This document shows, one piece after another, positions 15,448 through 22,305 of a DNA stretch of 64,000 nucleotides. The stretch covers positions 868,001 to 932,000 of the forward strand of contig NC_019779.1 of NCBI RefSeq assembly GCF_000317635.1, read 5' to 3'. The DNA comes from Halothece sp. PCC 7418 (GTDB taxonomy: Bacteria; Cyanobacteriota; Cyanobacteriia; Cyanobacteriales; Rubidibacteraceae). The position numbers and the translations under genes are program-made. Under the pieces are notes generated by a model. That model did no database searches. It was not told the origin of the DNA and saw only the letters and a program-made list of their open reading frames with translations. Each line of letters begins with the position of its first letter. The first letter of the stretch is position 1.

Positions 15448-15726
15448 TAGACTTCCTTCTTTTTTCCAAACGAGCAGAAATTCAGCAAGTTTTCTTAACC
15501 ACCAACTTATCTAAGTTTTGATCTGGTTTACGGTAAAAAAAGATACCGACTGATAGATTTCTGCATTCACTTACTCAAAAATTGAGTGATGGTTCACAGG
15601 AATTTCACATTTTGAGATTAATGAGATTCAGATCTAGTCATATCTTCAATGTCATTTTTGGGAACTTAACTTTTTAAGTATGAGTCTTTAAAATCTGAGT
15701 TCTTACTAACTGGAATATCGAACACA

Positions 15727-16017
15727 ATGTTAAACATCATTTATCTTTTGATGAGTGTTACTCTTTTGACGTTAGGAGTGACTTCTCTCTCTGTTAAGGC
15801 TCAAACCATACAAGAAGCCAGTCAAAATACTGTTATTGAAGGTAACGAAAACCAAGTCAATCAAGTCATTAACCAATATTACTTTAAAAATCCAGGCAAA
15901 GGCGCAATCAGAAGACAAAATTCCCCTTCTGCCGAAATCAATCAGAGAACAAATAATAGAAATAATCGTGAATGGGGTCACAGTCAAGGTGCATCGCAAA
16001 AGAAGCCTAAAAAGTAA
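15727..16017 (+). CDS. Small secreted protein 1 of a four-gene cluster
   Basis: The 96-residue product has a signal peptide (about residues 1-25, cut near VKA-QT) and a low-complexity mature part rich in Asn, Gln and Arg. It holds SQNTVIEGNENQVNQVINQ, whose S-x5-x4-N spacing is close to a single curlin repeat. The C-terminus is basic. I do not recognise a named family. The next gene, with a similar design, starts 88 nt downstream. Confidence 0.65.
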   Translation: MLNIIYLLMSVTLLTLGVTSLSVKAQTIQEASQNTVIEGNENQVNQVINQYYFKNPGKGAIRRQNSPSAEINQRTNNRNNREWGHSQGASQKKPKK

Positions 16018-16105
16018 TAAAAATTTTGTTTTTCTGTTGGGAACTATTCAGGAAACAAAGACATCTATTATGATTAACTCACTCCAACAATAAGGATGCA
16101 AAGTC

Positions 16106-16459
16106 ATGCTAATGAACCGAAAAAATGTAGCAAGAACAACTAAAAACTTTCTTCTAAGTTTACTTGCTTTTTCAGCTTTGGGCGTGGTTTCTTTACCCGC
16201 TAAAGCAGATGACGCTATCATCCAAGATTCTTATCAAGAAACGATTCAGACGGGAGATGGAAATGTTTCGATTCAAGAGTCTTATCAAGAAAGTCACATT
16301 AATCGTCATAAGAACCGACATCAATCTGAAGTAGATACAGGCGTTGTACAAAGCAATCGCCAATCCTGTGACCAATATGGTGTCAGCAATCTCTGTGCCC
16401 AAACGACCGATCAACGGAGCAATATACGTCATAATGTTCGTCATCGAGGACGTTATTAA
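16106..16459 (+). CDS. Small secreted protein 2 of a four-gene cluster
   Basis: The ATG follows AAGGA. The 117-residue protein has a signal peptide (helix about 15-32, cut near AKA-DD), then SYQETIQTGDGNVSIQESYQ, which matches the curlin spacing S-x5-Q-x4-N, then a His/Arg-rich part with two cysteines (SCDQYGVSNLC) that could form a disulfide. No named family recognised. Confidence 0.7.
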   Translation: MLMNRKNVARTTKNFLLSLLAFSALGVVSLPAKADDAIIQDSYQETIQTGDGNVSIQESYQESHINRHKNRHQSEVDTGVVQSNRQSCDQYGVSNLCAQTTDQRSNIRHNVRHRGRY

Positions 16460-16479
16460 TCCTTCCATTTAGTTAGTTA

Positions 16480-16516
16480 TTGAGTCCTATTTGATGAAAA
16501 ATTCAATAGGGCTCAA
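16480..16516 (+). terminator. Hairpin between small secreted genes 2 and 3
   Basis: TTGAGTCCTATTTGA pairs with TTCAATAGGGCTCAA around a short A-rich loop. A T-run is not immediate, so it may be an attenuator or mRNA-stability element within the cluster rather than a full stop. Confidence 0.5.
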
Positions 16517-16561
16517 GACTAGCAATTTTGTCTTGAAAAAATTAAATTGAGGCTTTAACTC

Positions 16562-16888
16562 ATGAAACTTAAACCGCTAATTTTTTGGCTGGTTATGTTA
16601 ATGGTCTGGATGCCAACCACAGCACAGGGTAATGAAGTGAATGTACAAGCGGGAAATGTCCAGGTCAGAACTGATGCCAATGGCACAATTATTGTTGATA
16701 CGGGTCGCAATCGAATTCAACTCCAAGGAGATCGATATCGTAAGAATCCTTGGTGGTATTCTGCGCCTAATCATCATTCTCGTAACTACAGGAATTGTAC
16801 AAGTCACACCTACCAACGCTCAACACAAACCACTCGGGTAAATGGAAAGGTAGAAACCAGTCATATTTCTACTAGCAGTTGTCGTTAA
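16562..16888 (+). CDS. Small secreted protein 3 of a four-gene cluster
   Basis: A GAGG lies 9 nt before the ATG. The 108-residue protein has a signal peptide (about 1-23, cut near AQG-NE), an alternating hydrophobic stretch (VNVQAGNVQVRTDANGTIIV) that looks like beta strands with Asn/Gly turns, and a Ser/Thr/His-rich end with cysteines (NCTSHTY, SSCR). No named family recognised. Its last codons lie 26 nt before the next start. Confidence 0.68.
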   Translation: MKLKPLIFWLVMLMVWMPTTAQGNEVNVQAGNVQVRTDANGTIIVDTGRNRIQLQGDRYRKNPWWYSAPNHHSRNYRNCTSHTYQRSTQTTRVNGKVETSHISTSSCR

Positions 16889-16914
16889 TCAATCATTTTC
16901 TTCGGAGGTATCTC

Positions 16915-17289
16915 ATGAACATCAGAGGAGTGCTTGCAGGCGGGTTATCTTTGACCAGCTTGGTATTTTTAGTTTCTTCTGACACTCAGTTCGCGCAAGG
17001 ACAATGTGTACAAGCAGATATCGCTGTTCAATACAATATTAGTGGCTCAAAGCAACCAACAGAACGCAGTAATGACGTTGAGATGCAAAGTAATGGCTCT
17101 TGTCGAGGCAATGCTAGCATCACAACAGGAGTGCAAGGGCATCGAGGCGGTCGTGATTCTGTACGCCAAAATCGAACCGTTCGCCATCGTTTTCAAGGGG
17201 ATGATAGCGAGGGTTATAGTCGTGAACCAACAGTTCAAATTCAAAGTAATCCCCAAATTGATGTGTTTAATCCCGCAGATGACCGATAA
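16915..17289 (+). CDS. Small secreted protein 4 of a four-gene cluster
   Basis: I start at the ATG at 16915, which has GGAGG 6 nt upstream; the frame extends further up but would overlap gene 3. The 124-residue product has a signal peptide (helix about 5-20, cut near AQG-QC) and a mature part with two cysteines (QCVQAD, GSCRGN), Asn/Gln-rich stretches and an Arg-rich segment (RQNRTVRHRFQG). No named family recognised. A terminator follows. Confidence 0.7.
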   Translation: MNIRGVLAGGLSLTSLVFLVSSDTQFAQGQCVQADIAVQYNISGSKQPTERSNDVEMQSNGSCRGNASITTGVQGHRGGRDSVRQNRTVRHRFQGDDSEGYSREPTVQIQSNPQIDVFNPADDR

Positions 17290-17307
17290 GTTCAACAAAC
17301 CGCAGAA

Positions 17308-17336
17308 AAAGTGAGTCTGGATTTTTGGCTCACTTT
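17308..17336 (+). terminator. Terminator closing the small secreted cluster
   Basis: AAAGTGAG pairs with CTCACTTT around a 13-nt T-rich loop 18 nt after the last stop codon. The following T-run is weak. Confidence 0.65.
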
Positions 17337-17518
17337 CTGGCTTCTTCGATACCAATGTTGATATGACTTCGGGAGGAGCAAATATAACTATATGTTTATT
17401 AAGTTAGAAGTTAGCAAGTTTGATGAGTAACCATCTTGATGTCGTATTGTTTTGCGACAGAAAGGTCTTATTGATCAAGCTGAATGATGAACTGAATTCA
17501 AGATAACAACCACAGCCA

Positions 17519-17992
17519 ATGTTAAAACGTTTAGCTATCCTCTGTTTAACCTGTCTTCTCGGGTTGGGAATGGGAAGTTCCTTGCTTCCCCACCCTCTTC
17601 CTCAAAATAACGCGATTGCAGCAACGGTTTCTTCGGAAGTCGAAACAGCAGTTGATGAGTTTTTAAGTAATATTCCGAGGGGGTATTATGCAGTGAAAGA
17701 AGTGGATGAACTGGAAAAAATGGTTCAGAAACAAGATGCACAATTAATTGATGTCCGTGAACCTCTAGAATATGCAAGGGGACACATCCTCAATGCAATT
17801 AATATTCCGCTTCGAGATTTAGCGAAACGACAAGATAAGATTGCTACCGACCGACCCGTCATCGTCTATTGTACGGTTGGCTATCGCACCGCGATCGCGC
17901 TGGCTACCTTACATTTACTCGGATATGACAATGTTTTAGGCTATCCCGCCAGTGTTAAAGGTTGGAAAGCAGCTGGAAAATCTCTAGAATAA
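17519..17992 (+). CDS. Exported rhodanese-domain protein
   Basis: The 157-residue protein has a signal peptide (helix about 4-20, cut near AIA-AT) and one rhodanese domain: LIDVREPLEYARGHILNAINIPL and active loop C118-TVGY-R. It should act in the periplasm or thylakoid lumen, unlike the cytosolic rhodanese at 6919. A linker with NIPRGYYAVKEVDELEKMV precedes the domain, as in several cyanobacterial rhodaneses. Substrate unknown. A terminator follows. Confidence 0.88.
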   Translation: MLKRLAILCLTCLLGLGMGSSLLPHPLPQNNAIAATVSSEVETAVDEFLSNIPRGYYAVKEVDELEKMVQKQDAQLIDVREPLEYARGHILNAINIPLRDLAKRQDKIATDRPVIVYCTVGYRTAIALATLHLLGYDNVLGYPASVKGWKAAGKSLE

Positions 17993-18000
17993 GCTGATTG

Positions 18001-18036
18001 GAGGCAAGTGGGTTTTGTTCCGTCTTGCCTCTGTTT
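18001..18036 (+). terminator. Bidirectional-type terminator between rhodanese and petP
   Basis: GAGGCAAG (18001-18008) pairs with CTTGCCTC (18024-18031) and is followed by TGTTTTCT. It lies between two convergent genes. Confidence 0.8.
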
Positions 18037-18038
18037 TC

Positions 18039-18884
18039 TCAAGAGTGATGCCAAGGCATAGTAATCAAAGGGGTTAATGACCAAACCAGTTCTCGCCCTA
18101 AAAGAACGAGGGGAGGACTGACCACTTCTTCTTCATTGATTAAGGCTTCAATCCGTTCTTCAAGACGACTTTTGTTAGCGGTACAACTGAGGGCTGCACA
18201 ACCCACCTCGGGATAACGAACCGTAAACTTCGCTACAGTAACCAACGATTCTGCCAAGAGAATCGGATCGACAGTTTGCGCTGCTTTCCAGTCTGCACGG
18301 AGTTCTCGCAATAGGAGTAATTCTTCCCACAGTTGCCTGCTGTTGGGTAACCAAGCTGTCATTTGATAAATCCAGCCCAGCCAGAAAAACCAGAATGTAT
18401 CTCGATAGTGGAGATGGGCTTGTTCGTGGGCAATGACCGCTTCGAGTTGTTCTTGATCCAGAAGCGAGAGTAATCCTTCACTGATGACCAGTTTTGAGTG
18501 CCACCACCCCATTTGAGCACTGTAAGGAACAGTAAGCGGGAGAATATAGGCTTGATCACCAGACAGGGTGCTTTGTGGATTCTGGGGCAAGTTTTGGCGC
18601 GATCGCGCTCCCTTATAACCTTGCCAGAGTAAAGTGAAGAAGGCAAAACCGACAAATAACACCGTTAACCCATAACTGAGATGACTATTTTCTAGCCCTA
18701 ACATTTTGCCATGTTGTCCCATCCCTAACACCGCAATGGCAGTCATTAGCAGTAATAAGGGAGGAAAGAGAAAATAAAAGAGGGTTCGTTGCCAGCGTTG
18801 GGTATAGTTGAGGAGATCTGGCGACCACAGCCAACGGATGATGATTGCACCGCCTAAAGCCATGAGAATCATAATCGTGTGCAT
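18039..18884 (-). CDS. petP: BlaR1/M56-type membrane protease, PetP-like
   Basis: The 281-residue protein has N-terminal membrane helices (about 2-14, 32-55, 72-92) and the zinc-protease motif H153-EQAH157 followed by LHYRDTFWFFWLGW, as in M56/BlaR1 proteases. It lacks the penicillin-sensor domain of BlaR1. It overlaps the stop of the BlaI-type regulator by one nt (TAATG). In Synechocystis a pair of this make-up (petR-petP) controls the copper switch between plastocyanin and cytochrome c6, PetP degrading PetR when copper is present. Orthology to PetP is inferred from the pair; petE and petJ are not in the window. Confidence 0.75.
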   Translation of the reverse strand: MHTIMILMALGGAIIIRWLWSPDLLNYTQRWQRTLFYFLFPPLLLLMTAIAVLGMGQHGKMLGLENSHLSYGLTVLFVGFAFFTLLWQGYKGARSRQNLPQNPQSTLSGDQAYILPLTVPYSAQMGWWHSKLVISEGLLSLLDQEQLEAVIAHEQAHLHYRDTFWFFWLGWIYQMTAWLPNSRQLWEELLLLRELRADWKAAQTVDPILLAESLVTVAKFTVRYPEVGCAALSCTANKSRLEERIEALINEEEVVSPPLVLLGRELVWSLTPLITMPWHHS

Positions 18885-19306
18885 TAGTCTTGTTCCTCCC
18901 GTTGTTGGCGAATGGATCTTAACCGCAGCGCGATCGCGTCAAGTTGTTCTAAACTCTCGAGATCCAACCGATCCGCAAATGAGGCGACTAACTCAGGATC
19001 ACTCACGGCTAAAAACTGGTTTAACTGTTCGTAAGCCTTGAGCGCTTGCGCTTCTTCCCGAGAAAACTTTGCTTCCCAGTAAAACACCCGTCCTTTTTTA
19101 TGACATTTGAGCCAACCTTTCTGATTAAGTCGTTGTAAGACAGTGGTTACTGAAGTATAAGCGAGTTCTCGGTCGGGATCGCTCAAAATCCGCTCATGAA
19201 TTGCCTTCACACTAGTGCAACCTAACTCCCAAACAATCTCTAAAATTTCTTGTTCTAACCATCCGAGAGATAATTTTTTCGGACGTTCGTGAGGTAAAGA
19301 AGCCAT
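18884..19306 (-). CDS. petR: BlaI/CopY-family repressor, PetR-like
   Basis: Starting at the ATG at 19306 gives 140 residues, the usual family length; longer frames begin at a TTG without ribosome site. The winged helix reads LGWLEQEILEIVWELGCTSVKAIHERIL...AYTSVTTVLQRLNQKGWLKCHKKGRVFYWEAKFSREEAQ, the BlaI/MecI pattern, followed by a dimerisation helix. It is coupled to the M56 protease by TAATG, which supports a protease-cleaved repressor. Assignment to PetR is by this organisation. Confidence 0.78.
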   Translation of the reverse strand: MASLPHERPKKLSLGWLEQEILEIVWELGCTSVKAIHERILSDPDRELAYTSVTTVLQRLNQKGWLKCHKKGRVFYWEAKFSREEAQALKAYEQLNQFLAVSDPELVASFADRLDLESLEQLDAIALRLRSIRQQREEQD

Positions 19307-19521
19307 GAGGTTTAACTGAATTTTTGAAAGAGAATGATGCTTTTTTCTTCTAGCATTTTCATGAACTACGCGCAAGCCGACTTACGTCTGAGCTTACGGT
19401 TTATGACGCTTCATCGCTTCCACCTCAACTCCTGAGCGCGATCGCGCAACCCGAAAAGCAATATCAAAAACGCTGGGGATTCGATATACTGTGGAATGAA
19501 AATTTCATTGGGAGGATATCG

Positions 19522-19731
19522 ATGGAAATCGGACAAAAGGTTAAAGTATTTCGCTTGCGCGATCGCGTTTCTAATGACATTGTTGGTAAACTCGGCAAGG
19601 TGGGAACCATTCAAGACTTTAAAATGACTGATGGTAGCGGTGTCGGCGCAGTTGTTGTCTTTGATGATCATTCCACAAGTTGGTTCTTTGAAGATGAACT
19701 CAAACCTGTGGAAGAAGCTGTGAAGAGCTAA
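19522..19731 (+). CDS. DUF2862 protein
   Basis: The 69-residue protein matches the cyanobacterial DUF2862 family: IGQKVKVFRLRDRVSNDIVGKLGKVG, then VVVFDDHSTSWFFEDEL near the end. It is likely a small SH3-like beta barrel. GGAGG lies 6 nt before the ATG. The ArsA-like gene starts 6 nt after its stop, so they form an operon. Function unknown. Confidence 0.85.
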   Translation: MEIGQKVKVFRLRDRVSNDIVGKLGKVGTIQDFKMTDGSGVGAVVVFDDHSTSWFFEDELKPVEEAVKS

Positions 19732-19737
19732 TTGCAA

Positions 19738-20838
19738 ATGATTTTAACGTTTCTTGGCAAAGGGGGCAGCGGTCGAAGCGCGATCGCGATCGCTGCTGCT
19801 TATCAACTTTCCCAAAGTGGAAAGCGAGTGCTTTTAGCCACTCAAGACCCGACAACGGAGCTTTTTTTAGAAACTCCCCTCAGTAGCACACCCACCCGTA
19901 TAGCGAGCCAATTTTGGGCAGTTAATTTGGGGGCGACACTGCTCTTGGAAAAAAGCTGGGAAGAGGTGAAGAATGTGGAAGCGCAATATCTGCGTTCTCC
20001 CTTGCTGAAAGAGGTTTATGGGCAAGAACTTGCGGTTCTCCCTGGCATGGAACAAGCCCTCGCCCTCAATGCCCTCCGGGAATATTACGAAAGTGGGGAC
20101 TATGATGTCATCATCTTTGATGGTGCTGGCGATTTAAGTACCCTGCGGATGTTTGCCATTCCCGAACATCTCAGTTGGTATGTGCGCCGTTTTCGAGATT
20201 TATTTCTCAACTCGGATCTCGGCAAAGCCATCTCTCCCTTTATTCAACCTCTGAGTAGTGCCATCTTAAATGTCACTTGGACAGCCGAGGATTTAACAGA
20301 TAATCCTGATGCCAACCAAGCCAATCAAATGCTGGAACGAGGGAAAAACGCTCTCAGGGAAGGGAAGGTTGCGGGGTATCTGGTCACCGCAGATCATCCC
20401 TATAGTTTGAAAAGCGCGAAATTCCTTTGGGGAAGTGCTCAACAAAGTGGACTGATGATTGCTGGGGCCTTACTGAATCAGGAAACAGAAGTCCGACAAG
20501 TAGTACAGTCGGAATTTTCTCCTTTACCCGTCACTCCTTTACCATCCGTCGAACCTGGACAATGGGAAGTCTTAGGGAAGGCTTTACCCGACTTACTCGG
20601 TGCTGTCAGCCAAGCTCCACCCACAGTTGAGATTGATCGCACTCAACGCAGTGTTAAAGTGTTTTTGCCAGGGTTCAGCAAAGAACAGATTAAACTCACG
20701 CAACCCCAAACTCAACAGGAAATCACCATTGATGCAGGTGACCAACGTCGAAATATCCAACTTCCTCCCCCCTTAAAAGGGCAACCAGTAAAAGGGGCAA
20801 AGTTTTTGGATGACGGTCATCTTTTGGTTTCCTTTTAG
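19738..20838 (+). CDS. ArsA/Get3-family ATPase
   Basis: I start at the ATG at 19738; an in-frame TTG lies two codons upstream. The 366-residue protein begins with a deviant Walker A, FLGKGGSGRSAIAIAAA, and has a switch-like block VIIFDGAGDLSTLRMF. The C-terminal 75 residues form a small beta domain (VFLPGFSKEQIKLTQPQTQQ...) seen in ArsA-like proteins of phototrophs, with an alpha-crystallin-like look. Family members include arsenite pumps and tail-anchored-protein targeting factors; the cyanobacterial form has no assigned substrate. Arsenite-binding cysteines are absent, which argues against an arsenic pump. Confidence 0.8.
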   Translation: MILTFLGKGGSGRSAIAIAAAYQLSQSGKRVLLATQDPTTELFLETPLSSTPTRIASQFWAVNLGATLLLEKSWEEVKNVEAQYLRSPLLKEVYGQELAVLPGMEQALALNALREYYESGDYDVIIFDGAGDLSTLRMFAIPEHLSWYVRRFRDLFLNSDLGKAISPFIQPLSSAILNVTWTAEDLTDNPDANQANQMLERGKNALREGKVAGYLVTADHPYSLKSAKFLWGSAQQSGLMIAGALLNQETEVRQVVQSEFSPLPVTPLPSVEPGQWEVLGKALPDLLGAVSQAPPTVEIDRTQRSVKVFLPGFSKEQIKLTQPQTQQEITIDAGDQRRNIQLPPPLKGQPVKGAKFLDDGHLLVSF

Positions 20839-20942
20839 TGCTTTTGCGAACTAGGCTCAGTGGTCAGTGATCAATGTTATATTCAGGGATGAGGGAACTG
20901 GTGTTTTTTCCCTTGTCCCCCTTAATTGATCGTAGTGACCAG

Positions 20943-22094
20943 TTACTCTCCCTCACCGTTAAGAGTCCCTCCTGAGCCTCCATTTGGAAAGGAAGACATT
21001 ACTCTCTCCAAATAACAGTGACAATTGGGCTTTTCTAGGAGAGAGGCTGCGAGTCGATTCAGGGCAACTGCTGCGAGTAACCCCCCACCCAGAGCGCTTT
21101 CACTGGTCAGATAGGGAATTGGTAGCTGCATCAGTCGTCGTTTCGCTGCTGGGGCATGACTAAAGCCAATGGGCAGTCCAATCACTAGGGCAGGTTGACA
21201 ATTGTGCGTTTCTACCCATTCACAGAGTTTGAGCAACACAGAGGGCGCGTAACCAATTACCCATAAGTTCCCTTCAACTTGTTCGGCGAGATGTTGTTGC
21301 CAATTTTGATTTTGCCAAAACTCTGTTTCTGCATCAGCAGCACTATCCAGGTGAGGATCGTCCATTAAAGAAACCCATTCACAGCCCAAATGAGTCAAGC
21401 GAGTCTGATCGAGGGTATTGAGAACGGCAGGAACATCCGTAACAATTTTACAGCCAGCGCTGAGGCTTTCTCTGGCTGCTTTAATCAGATCGGGGCTGAG
21501 ACGAATAAAGGCAGCTAAACTGACATCTCCGCAAGCTAAGACTAAATGAGATAAAATATCGACTTCGATTTCCGAGCGCTGAGATAGATCAGGTAACAAA
21601 TACTGCAAAGCCTGCTGAAAATTCTCAGGATGGTCATAAACCGTTGCATCTAAGTTTTCCCAAAGGGCTTCGCTTAACGATCGCGCGGTTTCTGTTTCTG
21701 CTTGCAAGCGTCGCAGTTGGGCTAGAGCTTCTCCCTGGTGCGATTGACAAGCGGTATCTCTCCCTAATAATCCCTCCAGCGCGATCGCGGTTTTGCGCCA
21801 TTTCACCAGTTGCTGTAAAACCGTCTGATATTGTTGCTGTAACTTTTGCAATAGAGAATCTGAGTCTGGATTAGCATCTTCTTCCAAAATCTGTTTAATG
21901 TGAGAAAGTTGGAATCCCTGTTCTTTCAGGGCAATAATGCGTTGCAACCGTTGCACATCCGCTTCTGTGTAGAGGCGATAGTTGCTTTCCGAACGCTGCG
22001 GAGGGGGCATTAAACCAATTTGGTGATAGTGGCGAACCATACGTGGAGTCGCGCGATCGCCCACGGCTGCAGTGAGTTGTTTAATGGTCAGCAT
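20943..22094 (-). CDS. coaR: Cobalt-sensing MerR regulator with precorrin isomerase domain
   Basis: The ATG at 22094 follows AAGGA and gives 383 residues. Residues 1-70 are a MerR DNA-binding domain (TIKQLTAAVGDRATPRMVRHYHQIGL). Residues about 170-360 resemble precorrin-8X methylmutase (EIEVDILSHLVLACGDVSLA, VIGLPIGFSHAPAAKRRLM). The C-terminus carries Cys-His-Cys (358-360), the motif needed for cobalt response in Synechocystis CoaR. It is divergent from a CoaT-type ATPase, and a MerR-style promoter lies between them. CoaR activates coaT on cobalt excess and responds to the tetrapyrrole pathway in Synechocystis. Confidence 0.93.
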   Translation of the reverse strand: MLTIKQLTAAVGDRATPRMVRHYHQIGLMPPPQRSESNYRLYTEADVQRLQRIIALKEQGFQLSHIKQILEEDANPDSDSLLQKLQQQYQTVLQQLVKWRKTAIALEGLLGRDTACQSHQGEALAQLRRLQAETETARSLSEALWENLDATVYDHPENFQQALQYLLPDLSQRSEIEVDILSHLVLACGDVSLAAFIRLSPDLIKAARESLSAGCKIVTDVPAVLNTLDQTRLTHLGCEWVSLMDDPHLDSAADAETEFWQNQNWQQHLAEQVEGNLWVIGYAPSVLLKLCEWVETHNCQPALVIGLPIGFSHAPAAKRRLMQLPIPYLTSESALGGGLLAAVALNRLAASLLEKPNCHCYLERVMSSFPNGGSGGTLNGEGE

Positions 22095-22101
22095 TAATTC
22101 C

Positions 22102-22133
22102 TTGACCTTCACATCAATGTCAAAGTTTATCAT
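22102..22133 (+). promoter_or_regulatory. coaT promoter with 20-bp spacer and CoaR dyad
   Basis: TTGACC (22102-22107) and TATCAT (22128-22133) are 20 bp apart, the over-long spacing typical of promoters activated by MerR-family DNA distortion. A dyad TTGAC (22102-22106) / GTCAA (22119-22123) lies inside. It starts 8 bp from the coaR start codon, so CoaR bound here would also affect its own gene. Confidence 0.8.
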
Positions 22134-22215
22134 AAATAAGCTAATGAAGACTGACTTTTAAAATGGTTCGTGATATGAAACACAATAAATCCTGCCACAC
22201 ACCGATTCACTTATT

Positions 22216-22246
22216 CCCCCCTTTCAAAGGGGGGGTTAGGGGGGAT
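22216..22246. repeat. C6/G6 palindromic repeat
   Basis: CCCCCCTTTCAAAGGGGGG is followed by GTTAGGGGGGATT. The same module occurs at 5246-5275 and, in reverse, 25914-25943. It sits in the coaT leader between promoter and start codon and could fold in the mRNA. Confidence 0.8.
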
Positions 22247-22305
22247 TCCTATGCAGCAGACTTGTTGGCATTTCCTATGAAAAATGGTTAGTGAGTGATT
22301 AAACA

